Source of the DNA: JACVRM01 sp046262315 | Lineage (GTDB): Bacteria > Actinomycetota > Thermoleophilia > Gaiellales > Gaiellaceae | Assembly (NCBI GenBank): GCA_046262315.1 | Contig: JBHEMZ010000118.1 | Location: forward strand, 1 to 61,198 | Length of the DNA: 61,198 bases | Direction: 5' to 3' | Shown here: piece after piece, positions 16,421-24,939 of the stretch | How positions within the stretch are numbered: the first letter of the stretch is position 1 | Layout of the letters: each line of letters opens with the position of its first letter | Translations under genes and position numbers: made by a program | Notes under the pieces: model-generated | Told to the model about the DNA's origin: nothing | Database searches by the model: none | The model's input: the letters and a program-made list of their open reading frames with translations, nothing else

Positions 16421-17533
16421 GTGGCCACGACGGAGCGCGATTACTACGAGGTGCTCGGCCTCCAGCGCGGGGCGGACGAGCGTGAGGTCAAGCAAGCCTT
16501 TCGCCGTCTCGCGCGCGAGCTGCACCCCGATGTCTCCGACGCGCCCGACGCGCAGGAGCGCTTCCGCGAGGTGGTGGAAGCCTACGAGGTACTGTCCAAG
16601 CGCGAGACGCGCGAGCTCTATGACCGCTTCGGCCACGCGGGCCTTCGCCGCGGCGGCTTCCAGCCTGCGCACTTCGACTTCGGCAGCCTCGCCGACATCT
16701 TCTCCGTCTTCTTCGGCGATGACCTGTTCGGCGGCGGAGCGCGCCGCGCCCGCGGCGGGGACATCGTCGCGCAGGTGGAGATCGAGTTGCGCGAGGCCGC
16801 TTCCGGCGTCGTACGCGAGGTGCCGTTTCCGGTCGCCGTCACCTGCGAACGATGTGCAGGAGAAGGCGCCGAGCCGGGGTCGGGCGTGCACCGCTGCCAG
16901 ACGTGCGGCGGCGCGGGTCGCGTCAGCCAGGTGTCGCGCAGTGCGTTCGGCGAGTTCGTCCGCACCCAGGCCTGCCCCACCTGCGCCGGCGCCGGTCGCG
17001 TGGTCGAGGAGCCCTGCGGAGAGTGCCGCGGCGACGGCCGGGTGGTCGCAGAGCACTCACTTCGGGTGACCGTCCCCCCCGGGATCCACGACGGGCAGCG
17101 CATCCGCCTATCCGGGGAGGGCCATGCCGGCGCGCTCGGCGGGGGCGCAGGTGACGTCTACGTGGACGTGCGCGTCAGACCGGACGCGCGTTTCGTGCGT
17201 CAGGGGGACGACCTCTTCTCGACCGTCGCGCTGACGATGACCCAGGCCGCACTGGGAGCCACCGTGCCGATCCCCACCCTGGACGGCGACGCCGAGCTGC
17301 GCTTCGAGCCGGGCACGCAGCCGGGTGAGATCCGCGTGTTGCGCGGCCGCGGAATGCCCGTGCTCCAAGGGTTCGGCCGCGGCGATCACCGCGTCCTCGT
17401 CAACGTGGTCGTGCCTCGCCACCTGACGGGGGAGCATCGCGAGTTGCTCGAGCGCTTCGAGGGCGCGGAGCGGGCGGATACGTACGAGGAGGACCCGGGC
17501 TTCTTCGACAAGCTGAAGAGCGCGTTTCGCTGA
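16421..17533 (+). CDS. dnaJ: Chaperone DnaJ (Hsp40, type I)
   Basis: A 370-residue co-chaperone that stimulates DnaK ATPase. The J domain (about 4-70) has the HPD triad in ELHPDVSD. A short Gly/Phe-rich linker carries FFGDDLFGGGARRARGG. Four CxxCxGxG zinc motifs follow: CERCAGEG, CQTCGGAG, CPTCAGAG and CGECRGDG (about 142-210). The C-terminal substrate-binding domains end in DKLKSAFR. The GTG at 16421 begins just before the J domain; the frame open from 15401 reads through neighbouring genes. prmA follows after 17 bp, a classic arrangement (dnaJ-prmA-mtaB). Confidence 0.96.
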   Translation: MATTERDYYEVLGLQRGADEREVKQAFRRLARELHPDVSDAPDAQERFREVVEAYEVLSKRETRELYDRFGHAGLRRGGFQPAHFDFGSLADIFSVFFGDDLFGGGARRARGGDIVAQVEIELREAASGVVREVPFPVAVTCERCAGEGAEPGSGVHRCQTCGGAGRVSQVSRSAFGEFVRTQACPTCAGAGRVVEEPCGECRGDGRVVAEHSLRVTVPPGIHDGQRIRLSGEGHAGALGGGAGDVYVDVRVRPDARFVRQGDDLFSTVALTMTQAALGATVPIPTLDGDAELRFEPGTQPGEIRVLRGRGMPVLQGFGRGDHRVLVNVVVPRHLTGEHRELLERFEGAERADTYEEDPGFFDKLKSAFR

Positions 17534-17550
17534 GCCTGCGCCGCGTCTCC

Positions 17551-18282
17551 GTGAGCGTGCCGCGCGGCCGGGCGGAGGAGGCGAGGGCGCAAATGCTCGA
17601 GCTCTTCCCCGGAGGCTTCGAGGAGATCGACCACGCGGACGGGGTCGAGCTGGCCGCCTACACCGATTCCGGCGGGGAGGAGTGGTTCTGGCACACGTTC
17701 GGGAGCGCCCGCTCCGAGGGCGTCCCCGAGGACTGGAGCGAGCGCTGGCGCCGTTTTCACCGGCCTGTGGTCGTCGGGCCGCTCTGGATCGGGCCGCCCT
17801 GGGAGGCGCCGCCCCCGGGCATCCTGCCGGTCGTCATCGAGCCGGGCCGGGCGTTTGGCACCGGCGCGCACGCCACGACGCGCCTCTGCGTCGAGCTCCT
17901 GCTCGAGGTGAAGCCGACGAGCCTCGTCGACGCTGGGTGTGGCTCGGGCGTGCTCGCGGTGGCCGCTGCGCGCCTCGGCTTCGCCCCCGTGACCGCCCTC
18001 GACCGCGATCCGGCTGCCGTCGAAGCGACCGCGCAGAACGCCCGCGCGAACTGCGTCGCCGTCGAGGTGCGGCACGTCGACGTCGTGTCCGAGGCGCTGC
18101 CCAGAGCTGGCCTGACCGTTGCCAACATCGCGTTCGAGCCGGTTTGTGGAGTTGAGTTCGCGTCGCCGTGCGTCATCACGTCGGGCTACCTGCGCTCACA
18201 GCAGCCCGAGTTGAGGGGCTATCGCCACGTCGGGCGCCGCTGCGAGGACGAATGGGCGGCCGATCTTTACGAGCGGGGTTAG
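17551..18282 (+). CDS. prmA: Ribosomal protein L11 methyltransferase
   Basis: A 243-residue SAM-dependent methyltransferase that trimethylates L11. A small N-terminal recognition domain (RVSVSVPRGRAEEARAQML) precedes the Rossmann domain with PGRAFGTGAHATTRLCVEL near residue 106-124, SAM motif I VDAGCGSGVLAV near 128-140 and NIAFEPV near 191. The final third is shorter than in E. coli PrmA. The start could be the GTG at 17551 or 17557, or a few codons upstream in the LRRVSVSV stretch. It sits between dnaJ and mtaB, the usual context. Confidence 0.85.
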   Translation: MSVPRGRAEEARAQMLELFPGGFEEIDHADGVELAAYTDSGGEEWFWHTFGSARSEGVPEDWSERWRRFHRPVVVGPLWIGPPWEAPPPGILPVVIEPGRAFGTGAHATTRLCVELLLEVKPTSLVDAGCGSGVLAVAAARLGFAPVTALDRDPAAVEATAQNARANCVAVEVRHVDVVSEALPRAGLTVANIAFEPVCGVEFASPCVITSGYLRSQQPELRGYRHVGRRCEDEWAADLYERG

Positions 18283-18285
18283 CAT
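18280..18285 (+). promoter_or_regulatory. -10 element of mtaB
   Basis: TAGCAT, 7 nt above the GTG at 18293, overlapping the prmA stop codon. It fits the leaderless pattern. Confidence 0.4.
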
Positions 18286-18292
18286 CCCGCCG

Positions 18293-19486
18293 GTGGCGAG
18301 CTTCTCGGTCTCGTTCCTCGGTTGCAAGGTCTCTCATACGGACGCGCACGCCGTGCGCGAGCGCCTGCTGGCCGACGGGCACGACGAGCGTTTGGCCGGC
18401 GCCGACGTGGCAGTCGTGAACACGTGCTGCGTGACGCACCAGGCCGTGCGCAAATCCCGCAAGGCTGCCGCCCAGGCGGCACGCTCCCACCGGCGCGTGT
18501 ACGTGACCGGCTGCGGCGCCAACCTGCGCGGCGCGTTCCAGGGTCTGCCCGCCAACGTGGTCGTCGTCGAGCGGCGCGGCGAGGAAACGCCGGCGTTCGT
18601 CGCGGGCGACCTTGGTGCGATCGGTTGCGTGCAGGCGGACGCGCGGCTCGACCGCGTCCGCGCCTTCGTCAAGGTGCAGGACGGTTGCAGTTTCTCCTGC
18701 GCGTTCTGCGTGGTCCCGCTCGTGCGCGGCGCCTCCCGGAGCCGGACCGCGGCTGCGGTGCTCGGCGAAGTGCGGAAACGCGTCGACCAAGGTCACCGCG
18801 AGGTCGTGCTCACCGGGATCAACCTCGGCTGCTACCGCGACCGCGTGGCGGGCTACCGCCTGCCCCGCCTCGTGCGCGAGGCCGCGGCGACGCCCGGGCT
18901 TGTGCGGCTCCGGCTGTCATCCATCGAGGTCAACCACGTCGACCACGAGCTCGTGGCGGCTTTGCGTGAGTCGGCCACGGTGGCCGCGCACCTCCACGTG
19001 CCGCTGCAATCCGGGGACGATCGCGTGCTGCGCGCGATGGGGCGGCGGTACGACGTTGCCACCTACCTGCGCCGCCTTGAGCCGCTCCGCGACCTCAACC
19101 TGACAACAGATGTCATCGTCGGCTTCCCGGACGAGGACGAGCGAGCGTTCGAGAATACGCTGCGGACGGTGGAGGCAGCCGGCATGACGAAGGTGCATGT
19201 CTTTCCGTACTCGCCGCGGCCCGGCACAGGCACCGCTGCCGAGGACACCGTCTCAGCCGCGGTCAAGAAGGAACGTGGCGCGAGGCTCCGCGCCGCCTCG
19301 AGCGCGGCGTGCCTGGCCCGGTGGAGAGAAAAAGTAGGGCAGGATGACGTCGTGCTCGTCGACCGACCTGGGCGGGGGTACGGCGACGACTACACGCCGT
19401 GGCTCGTCGCCGCCGAGGCGCCCTTGGGCGCTTTCCTGCGCGTGCGCGGCGCGGCGGTGGCGGAGGAGGGGGTGCGCGCTGCCTGA
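18293..19486 (+). CDS. mtaB: tRNA t6A37 methylthiotransferase MtaB
   Basis: A 397-residue radical SAM methylthiotransferase that converts t6A37 to ms2t6A in ANN-decoding tRNAs. The N-terminal cluster domain has LGCKVSHTDA (Cys 11 region), NTCCVTHQAVRKSR near residue 42 and a GCGAN near 71. The radical SAM triad is CSFSCAFCVVP near 129. LTGINLGCY and LQSGDDRVLRAMGR are typical. The C-terminal TRAM-like domain is short. The MtaB rather than MiaB assignment rests on the GCKV(N/S) motif and the prmA-mtaB context. Confidence 0.88.
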   Translation: MASFSVSFLGCKVSHTDAHAVRERLLADGHDERLAGADVAVVNTCCVTHQAVRKSRKAAAQAARSHRRVYVTGCGANLRGAFQGLPANVVVVERRGEETPAFVAGDLGAIGCVQADARLDRVRAFVKVQDGCSFSCAFCVVPLVRGASRSRTAAAVLGEVRKRVDQGHREVVLTGINLGCYRDRVAGYRLPRLVREAAATPGLVRLRLSSIEVNHVDHELVAALRESATVAAHLHVPLQSGDDRVLRAMGRRYDVATYLRRLEPLRDLNLTTDVIVGFPDEDERAFENTLRTVEAAGMTKVHVFPYSPRPGTGTAAEDTVSAAVKKERGARLRAASSAACLARWREKVGQDDVVLVDRPGRGYGDDYTPWLVAAEAPLGAFLRVRGAAVAEEGVRAA

Positions 19487-19808
19487 CGACTGCCTCTTCT
19501 GCCGCCTCGTGCGTGAGGGCGACCACGTGCACGAGGCCGAGGGGTTCGTCGCGATCAGCGACATCAACCCGCGTGCCGACGTTCACCTGCTCGTGCTGCC
19601 CGAGCGGCACGTCGCCAGCTTCCACGACGTCGTCGAGTTTCCGGCCGAGGAGGCGAAGCGCATGCTGGAGTTCGTGGCCGACACCGCCCGCGAGGCGGGG
19701 CTCGAGGACTACCGCGTGCTCGTCAACGTCGGCGCGGGCGCCGGCCAGACGATCTTCCACCTCCACTGGCACGTGCTCGGCGGGCGGGTGAGCGGGCTGC
19801 CGGTATGA
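19479..19808 (+). CDS. HIT-family nucleotide hydrolase/transferase
   Basis: A ~109-residue histidine-triad protein. CLFCRLV at the N-terminus supplies Zn-binding Cys typical of the HINT branch, and the catalytic HxHxH appears as IFHLHWHVLGG near residue 95. These enzymes split nucleotide-amine phosphoramidates. There is no ATG, GTG or TTG in frame near the conserved start; a CTG at 19479 has GGAGGAGGGGG (19462-19472) 6 nt upstream and gives the standard length. Its start overlaps the mtaB end by 8 bp, and its stop overlaps yqeY as ATGA. Confidence 0.85.
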   Translation: MPDDCLFCRLVREGDHVHEAEGFVAISDINPRADVHLLVLPERHVASFHDVVEFPAEEAKRMLEFVADTAREAGLEDYRVLVNVGAGAGQTIFHLHWHVLGGRVSGLPV

Positions 19809-20248
19809 GCCTGATCGCCCGCATCGAGGAGGAGTTGACGGCGGCGATGCGCGCGCGCGACCGGGCGCGCCGGGACGCGCTGCGGCTGATTCTTGCGAGC
19901 CTACGCTCGGCGGAGAAGGAGCTTCAGCGCCCGCTGTCCGACGGCGAAGAGCTCCAGGTGCTCCAGCGCGAGCGCAAGCGTCGGCAGGAGGCGGCCGAGG
20001 CCTACCGCGCGGCCGATCGCGACGAGCACGCGGCGGGCGAGGAGGCGGAGCTCGCGGTGCTGGGCGAGTTCATGCCCGAGCCACTGTCCGACGACGAGCT
20101 CGAGGCGATCGTCGACGACGCGATCGCCGAGAACGGCGCCACGAGCATTCGCGACCTCGGCCGCGTCATGGCCGATGTCATGCCGCAGGTTGCTGGGCGC
20201 GCGGACGGGTCGGCAGTCAGCCAGCTCGTGCGCGAGAAGCTCGCCTAG
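19805..20248 (+). CDS. yqeY: GatB/YqeY domain protein
   Basis: A 147-residue all-helical protein of the YqeY family, related to the tail of GatB, which contacts tRNA in amidotransferases. Landmarks are SLIARIEEELTAAMRARDR at the start, RDALRLILASLRSAEKE, the QRERKRRQEAAEAYRAADR segment and LGEFMPEPLSDDEL in the C-terminal domain. Stand-alone YqeY has no proven reaction. It is coupled to the HIT gene by ATGA overlap and followed by a 222-bp gap before phoH. Confidence 0.88.
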   Translation: MSLIARIEEELTAAMRARDRARRDALRLILASLRSAEKELQRPLSDGEELQVLQRERKRRQEAAEAYRAADRDEHAAGEEAELAVLGEFMPEPLSDDELEAIVDDAIAENGATSIRDLGRVMADVMPQVAGRADGSAVSQLVREKLA

Positions 20249-20457
20249 TCGATCCAAGCGCTCTTGCAGGAGGCTACGAAGATGTCGCGCCCGGAGCCCG
20301 CGCTCGACGTTGACCAGACGCGTCCTCGGCGGCCTTGCCTCCTGCGGACACCCCTGTCAGGAACCCATGACCTCCTCCCCGATTCGATCGTATCGGGGTG
20401 GGGCGCACGCGTGGGTGACGGCTGGGTGACGAAAGCGGCACGGGTGGCGTCGGCGCC

Positions 20458-20463
20458 TACACT
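20458..20463 (+). promoter_or_regulatory. -10 element of phoH
   Basis: TACACT, 7 nt above the GTG at 20471. It supports the internal GTG over the longer frame that begins at 20264. The 20249-20457 stretch holds no other feature I can support. Confidence 0.45.
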
Positions 20464-20470
20464 GAAGGCG

Positions 20471-21430
20471 GTGCAGCAGGTCCTGTCCGTGTCCAACGAC
20501 GTCGCCGCGGAGCTGGCGACCGTCGGTGACGCCGTCCTGGACACGCTGCGCGACCGGCTTCGCTGCACGATCCTCCTGCGCGGTAACCGGCTGACGCTCG
20601 AGGGCGACGAGCAGGGCGTCGCCGAGGCGCGCGCGGTGCTGGACGAGCTCGTGGAGCTCGTCGAAGGGGGTCATGAGCTCGGCCCGGGTACCGTCGACGC
20701 GGTGCTGGGCGTGCTCGAGCAGGGCGCCGACGTCCGCGAGCTCTTCGACGACGTCGTCTGGCGGCACCGCGGCAAGAAGATCGCGCCCAAGACGGTCACC
20801 CAGAAGCGCTACGTGGACGCGATCCGAAACTACACCGTCACCTTCGGGATCGGTCCCGCCGGGACGGGCAAGACCTACCTCGCGATGGCGCTCGCCGTGG
20901 CCGCGCTGTCCGAGCGCCAGGTCGGCCGCATCATCCTCACGCGCCCCGCCGTCGAGGCCGGCGAGCGGCTCGGCTTCCTCCCCGGCGACATGCTCGCGAA
21001 GGTCGACCCCTACCTGCGCCCGCTTTTCGACGCGCTCTACGACATGCTCGAGGCCGACCGTCTGGCCGCCTACATGGAACGCGGCACCATCGAGGTCGCG
21101 CCGCTCGCGTTCATGCGCGGCCGGACGCTGAACGACTCCTTCATCATCCTCGACGAGGCGCAGAACACGAGCCCCGAGCAGATGCAGATGTTTCTGACGC
21201 GCCTGGGCTTCGGCTCGAAGGTGGTGGTGACGGGTGACGTGACGCAGATCGACCTCCCGCGCGAGCAGGCTTCGGGCCTCATCCAGGTGCAGGACATCCT
21301 CGGCGCGGTCGACGGGATAGCGTTCGTGCGCTTCAGCCACAAAGACGTCGTACGCCACAAGCTTGTGCAGCGCATCGTCGAGGCCTACCGGGAGCACACA
21401 GAGGAGACCGGCACGCAGCGGAGCAGGTAG
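20471..21430 (+). CDS. phoH: PhoH-like ATPase
   Basis: A 319-residue P-loop ATPase of the PhoH family, often linked with RNA metabolism through its neighbour YbeY. An N-terminal KH-like segment (ILLRGNRLTLEGDEQGV) precedes KTVTQKRYVDAI, Walker A GPAGTGKT near residue 137, LTRPAVEAGERLGFLPGD near 157 and Walker B FIILDEAQNTSPEQM near 222. The GTG at 20471 gives the family's usual length and sits 7 nt below a TACACT element; upstream residues to 20264 lack conserved character. ybeY follows after 6 bp. Confidence 0.9.
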   Translation: MQQVLSVSNDVAAELATVGDAVLDTLRDRLRCTILLRGNRLTLEGDEQGVAEARAVLDELVELVEGGHELGPGTVDAVLGVLEQGADVRELFDDVVWRHRGKKIAPKTVTQKRYVDAIRNYTVTFGIGPAGTGKTYLAMALAVAALSERQVGRIILTRPAVEAGERLGFLPGDMLAKVDPYLRPLFDALYDMLEADRLAAYMERGTIEVAPLAFMRGRTLNDSFIILDEAQNTSPEQMQMFLTRLGFGSKVVVTGDVTQIDLPREQASGLIQVQDILGAVDGIAFVRFSHKDVVRHKLVQRIVEAYREHTEETGTQRSR

Positions 21431-21436
21431 TAGATT

Positions 21437-21814
21437 GTGGTCGCGGTCGAGGTACGAAACAGCAGTGGCGACGCTGTTCCCGAGGACGACGCCGCCGAGC
21501 TGTCCCGGCGCGTGCTGGCGGCCGAGGGCGTGGGCGACGGCGAGCTCGGGCTCCACTTCGCACGCCCCGAGGAGATGCGTGACCTGAAGCGCGAGCACCT
21601 CGGCGTCGACGAGGCGACAGACGTGCTCTCGTTCCCGATCGACGGGCGCGATGAGGTTCCTGCCGGAGTCCCGCGCCAGCTCGGCGATGTCGTGCTCTGC
21701 CCGGCGGTCGTCGGCGACGCGTGGAGGGCACCGCTCGTACACGGGCTCTTGCACCTGCTCGGCTACGACCACGGGCCTGCGATGGAGCAGCGCCAGCGAG
21801 GACACCTGAAATGA
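21437..21814 (+). CDS. ybeY: Endoribonuclease YbeY (rRNA maturation factor)
   Basis: A 125-residue metalloprotein for 16S rRNA 3' maturation and ribosome quality control. The zinc site is HGLLHLLGYDHG near residue 97, and TDVLSFPID near 60 is the other family signature. It is short at the N-terminus but complete. The gene is 6 bp after phoH and its stop overlaps the next ATG (ATGA), the normal phoH-ybeY-dgk-cdd-era order. Confidence 0.93.
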   Translation: MVAVEVRNSSGDAVPEDDAAELSRRVLAAEGVGDGELGLHFARPEEMRDLKREHLGVDEATDVLSFPIDGRDEVPAGVPRQLGDVVLCPAVVGDAWRAPLVHGLLHLLGYDHGPAMEQRQRGHLK

Positions 21815-22530
21815 ACGACCGCCGCGCGCCGTCGCTGCTGCACAGCTTCAACTTCGCGATCGAGGGCATCATCCACGTGCTGCGCACGCAGCGCAACATG
21901 CGCATTCACTTCGCTGTTGCGGCCGGCGTACTCATCGCCGCGCTGGCGACCGGCGTGGAGCGCCTCGAGCTGATTGCGCTCCTACTGGCGATCTCGTTCG
22001 TGCTGATCGCGGAGATGATCAACACGGCTGTCGAGGCCGCGATCGACGTCGCCACGACGGCGTTCGATCCGCTGGCGAAGCTCGCGAAGGACATTACCGC
22101 GGGGGCCGTCCTCATCGCCACCGTGAACGCGGTGGGGGTCGGCTACCTCGTCTTCTCTGAGCAGCTCGTCAACCGCTCCTCGCACCTGATCGACCGCCTG
22201 CGGGACGCGCCGGCGGAGGTCACCCTGATCGCGCTCGTGCTAACGATCATTTCCGTGATCGCTACGAAGGCCTATACCGGCCGCGGCACGCCTCTGCGCG
22301 GCGGCCTGCCCTCGGGGCACGCAGCGGTCGCGTTCGGCGGCTGGATGGCAACCACGAACATCGTCGGCGACTCGCGCCATTGGTTTCTCGTTTCGTCGTT
22401 GACGTTCATCATGGCGCTGCTCGTGGCACAGACGCGCGTCGAATCCGGCATCCATTCCTTCCTCGAGGTCGTCTACGGCGGCGTGCTCGGCGCGCTGCTC
22501 ACGCTCGTGCTCTTCCAGGTGTTCGCGTGA
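21811..22530 (+). CDS. Fused diacylglycerol/undecaprenol kinase and PAP2 phosphatase
   Basis: A 239-residue membrane protein with two parts. Residues 1-120 resemble DgkA: three helices with EMINTAVEAAIDV (catalytic Glu, Asn and Glu). Residues 135-239 resemble PAP2 phosphatases: KAYTGRGTP, the GGLPSGHAAVAFGGW motif and ESGIHSFLEVVYGG, where the last acidic residue is Glu rather than Asp. The pair could kinase and dephosphorylate undecaprenol-type lipids, recycling the cell-wall carrier. Fusion of this type is known in Gram-positive bacteria. It overlaps ybeY and cdd by 4 bp each. Confidence 0.85.
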   Translation: MNDRRAPSLLHSFNFAIEGIIHVLRTQRNMRIHFAVAAGVLIAALATGVERLELIALLLAISFVLIAEMINTAVEAAIDVATTAFDPLAKLAKDITAGAVLIATVNAVGVGYLVFSEQLVNRSSHLIDRLRDAPAEVTLIALVLTIISVIATKAYTGRGTPLRGGLPSGHAAVAFGGWMATTNIVGDSRHWFLVSSLTFIMALLVAQTRVESGIHSFLEVVYGGVLGALLTLVLFQVFA

Positions 22531-22895
22531 GCGCGGACCGCGAGCTGCTCGCGGCGGCCGACACGATCAAGGAGCGTGCGTATGCCCCGTACTCGCGCTT
22601 TCACGTCGGCGCGGCCGTACGCACTCGCGATGGCAACGTCTTCGCGGGAGCGAACGTGGAGAACGCCGCCTACCCGCTCGGGATCTGCGCTGAGCGAGCA
22701 GCGCTCGCCCGGGCCGTCGGCGAGGGCTACGGGCCGGGCGACCTGGATGCCCTCGCGGTCACGGCCTCGCCCTGCGGCGGCTGCCGCCAGTGGCTCGTCG
22801 AGTTCCGCTTGGGGAGCGTGACCTACCGGCGTGGCGACGGCGAGCTTGTCGAGACGACCCCCGCCGGCCTGTTGCCCGACACCTTTGTGCTGTGA
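22527..22895 (+). CDS. cdd: Cytidine deaminase
   Basis: A 122-residue homotetrameric-type deaminase that converts cytidine or deoxycytidine to uridine forms. The catalytic CAE occurs in GICAERAAL near residue 51 and the other two zinc cysteines in PCGGCRQ near residue 80, so the three-Cys site is complete. AYAPYSRFHVGAAV is the usual N-terminal signature. The start overlaps the upstream gene as GTGA, and the stop overlaps era the same way. Confidence 0.94.
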   Translation: MSADRELLAAADTIKERAYAPYSRFHVGAAVRTRDGNVFAGANVENAAYPLGICAERAALARAVGEGYGPGDLDALAVTASPCGGCRQWLVEFRLGSVTYRRGDGELVETTPAGLLPDTFVL

Positions 22896-23752
22896 GAAGC
22901 GGCTTCGTCGCCGTTGCCGGCCGGCCCAACGTCGGAAAATCCACGCTCGTCAACGCCCTGTGCGGTGGCAAGGTGGCGATCGTCTCCGACAAGCCGCAGA
23001 CGACGAGGCGGCGCATCTTCGGGATCGCAAACGGGGACGACCACCAGCTCGTGCTGGTCGACCTGCCGGGGTTTCAGCGCCCGCGTGACACGCTGACCGA
23101 GCACATGCAACGCACCGTGGACGCCTCGTTCGAGGATGTGGACGCGGTGCTGTTCGTGCTCGACGCGCGTGAGCGGATCGGCGCAGGCGACCGTTTCATC
23201 GCCGGGCGCGTCTTCGCTCTCGGCGTGCCGGTCGTGATCGCCCTCAACAAGGTCGATCGCCTCAAGCCCGGCCACATCGCCTCGCAGATGGCCGCGGCGG
23301 CCCGGCTCGGCGAGTTCCACGCGCTGCACCCGGTCAGCGCGAAGACCGGCGACGGCGTGGGGGAGCTGCGTGAGGAGCTCGCGGGGCTGCTCGCCGAGGG
23401 GCCGGCCTACTTTCCGACCGAGCAGCGCACGGATCTGACTCCGGAAGTGCAGATCGCCGAGCTCGTGCGCGAGAAGGCGCTCCACCTCACGCGCGACGAG
23501 GTGCCGCACGCGGTCACGGTGGAGGTCGAGGAGATCGACGAGAAGGTGGTGCGTGCGGCCGTGCTCGTGGAGACGGAGTCGCAGAAGCAGATCCTGGTCG
23601 GCCGCGGTGGGGCGATGATCCGCGAGATCGGCGTGCGCGCACGCCCTGAGATCGAGCTGCTGCTCGGGCGGCGCGTCTTCCTCGAGCTCCGCGTCAAGGT
23701 GCGTCCGCGCTGGCGTCGCGACGAGCAGTTGCTCGAGCGGCTCGGCATCTAG
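22892..23752 (+). CDS. era: GTPase Era
   Basis: A 286-residue GTPase that binds the 3' end of 16S rRNA and couples ribosome assembly to the cell cycle. G motifs: GRPNVGKS near residue 10, the effector TTRRR near 36, DLPGF near 57, NKVD near 118 and SAKTG near 150. The C-terminal KH domain has the QKQILVGRGGAMIREIG loop near 237. The GTG overlaps the cdd stop as GTGA; no ATG is available. Downstream deoC has its own -10 inside the era stop region. Confidence 0.96.
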   Translation: MRSGFVAVAGRPNVGKSTLVNALCGGKVAIVSDKPQTTRRRIFGIANGDDHQLVLVDLPGFQRPRDTLTEHMQRTVDASFEDVDAVLFVLDARERIGAGDRFIAGRVFALGVPVVIALNKVDRLKPGHIASQMAAAARLGEFHALHPVSAKTGDGVGELREELAGLLAEGPAYFPTEQRTDLTPEVQIAELVREKALHLTRDEVPHAVTVEVEEIDEKVVRAAVLVETESQKQILVGRGGAMIREIGVRARPEIELLLGRRVFLELRVKVRPRWRRDEQLLERLGI

Positions 23753-23755
23753 ACT
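23750..23755 (+). promoter_or_regulatory. -10 element of deoC
   Basis: TAGACT overlaps the era stop codon (TAG 23750-23752) and ends 6 nt before the GTG at 23762, matching the leaderless pattern. Confidence 0.45.
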
Positions 23756-23761
23756 CGACTC

Positions 23762-24700
23762 GTGGCCCGCGCTCCCGCGCTCCCGACAGGCTTCGAGCTC
23801 CCGCTGGAGCCGCGCCTGCCGCGGGTGGGGGCCGTGGACGCCGTGGCGCTCGAGGAGCGGGCAGCGACGCTCGCGAAGCGGTCGATCAAGCGCGACGCGA
23901 AGCTCTTCGCGCTCGACCTTGCGATCCGAACGATGGACCTGACGACGCTTGAGGGCGCCGACACGCCCGGCAAGGTGACGGCGCTCGCGACGAAGGCGCT
24001 GCGGCCCGATCCGGCTGACGCGACCGTGCCGTCGGTGGCGGCCGTCTGTGTGTACCCGAACCTGGTCGCGCCGGCGGTCGAGCGGCTGCGTGGCTCGAGC
24101 GTGGCCGTGGCTTCGGTCGCTACGGCTTTCCCGTCCGGACAGGCACCGCTCGACGTGAAGGTGGCCGAGGTGCAGTGGGTCGTCGAGCAGGGCGCCGACG
24201 AGGTCGACATGGTCATCGACCGCGGCGCGTTCCTCGCCGGCCGCTACGCCAAGGTGTACGACGAGATCGTGCGCGTCAAGGAGGCGTGCGGCGACGCCCA
24301 CCTCAAGGTGATCCTCGAGACCGGCGAGCTCGGCACGTACGACAACGTCCGCCGCGCCGCGCTGCTGGCCGTCGCCGGCGGCGCGGACTTCGTGAAGACG
24401 TCGACCGGCAAGATCTCGCCGGCTGCCACGCTGCCCGTCACGCTCGTGCTGCTCGAGGTCGTGCGCGACGTGCACGACGAGACGGGCCGGCGCGTGGGCG
24501 TGAAGGCCGCGGGCGGCATCCGGCAGGCGAAGCAGGCTGTGCAGTACCTCGTGCTCGTGCATGAGACGCTCGGTCCCGACTGGCTGACCCCGGACCTGTT
24601 CCGGCTCGGTGCGTCGACGCTGCTGAACGACGTGCTCCTTCAGATCCGCAAGGAGAAGACCGGCCGCTACCAGAGCCCGACCTACTTCACGATCGACTGA
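23762..24700 (+). CDS. deoC: Deoxyribose-phosphate aldolase
   Basis: A 312-residue class I aldolase that cleaves 2-deoxyribose 5-phosphate to glyceraldehyde 3-phosphate and acetaldehyde. The Schiff-base lysine is in DFVKTSTGK near residue 211-219, with VCVYPNLV near 95, EVDMVIDRGAFLAG near 143 and KVILETGEL near 182. It belongs to the long form, with ~50 extra N-terminal residues. Two aldehyde dehydrogenase-family genes follow, consistent with oxidation of the acetaldehyde product. A TAGACT 6 nt upstream supports the GTG start. Confidence 0.93.
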   Translation: MARAPALPTGFELPLEPRLPRVGAVDAVALEERAATLAKRSIKRDAKLFALDLAIRTMDLTTLEGADTPGKVTALATKALRPDPADATVPSVAAVCVYPNLVAPAVERLRGSSVAVASVATAFPSGQAPLDVKVAEVQWVVEQGADEVDMVIDRGAFLAGRYAKVYDEIVRVKEACGDAHLKVILETGELGTYDNVRRAALLAVAGGADFVKTSTGKISPAATLPVTLVLLEVVRDVHDETGRRVGVKAAGGIRQAKQAVQYLVLVHETLGPDWLTPDLFRLGASTLLNDVLLQIRKEKTGRYQSPTYFTID

Positions 24701-24750
24701 TTTGTCACACATCCGGCACGGATCCGTCCCATCGCAATCTCTAGGCTTGG

Positions 24751-24774
24751 CCCCCTCCCTGGGTGGGGGGTGGG
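24751..24774 (-). repeat. G/C-run intergenic motif copy 2
   Basis: Read on the minus strand this 24-nt stretch matches the core of the inverted repeat at 806-829 except for two positions (C-runs, ACCAGGG-like centre, G-run). Here the outer arms are no longer complementary. It lies 50 bp after the deoC stop and could have terminator function or belong to a dispersed element. Confidence 0.45.
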
Positions 24775-24801
24775 TGGAGGGTCCACGGTGTCGCGGCGTC
24801 C

Positions 24802-24876
24802 CCACGAGTCACGGCGCCACGAGTCACGGCCCCACGAGTCACGGCGCCACGAGTCCCTGCCCCACGAGGCATGCGG
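24802..24876. repeat. Five tandem 15-bp repeats
   Basis: Unit CCACGAGTCACGGCG repeats five times in register (24802, 24817, 24832, 24847, 24862). Units 1 and 3 are identical, unit 2 differs by one base, and units 4-5 have diverged at their 3' halves. It lies between deoC and the ALDH gene. Minus-strand translation would give a DSWRR/DSWGR peptide, but no gene context supports coding. Confidence 0.8.
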
Positions 24877-24939
24877 GGGCGGGAAACACCTCGATCTGCG
24901 CGGTGAGCGCTTCAGCCACGGTCGCGGAGTGGTGCACGC

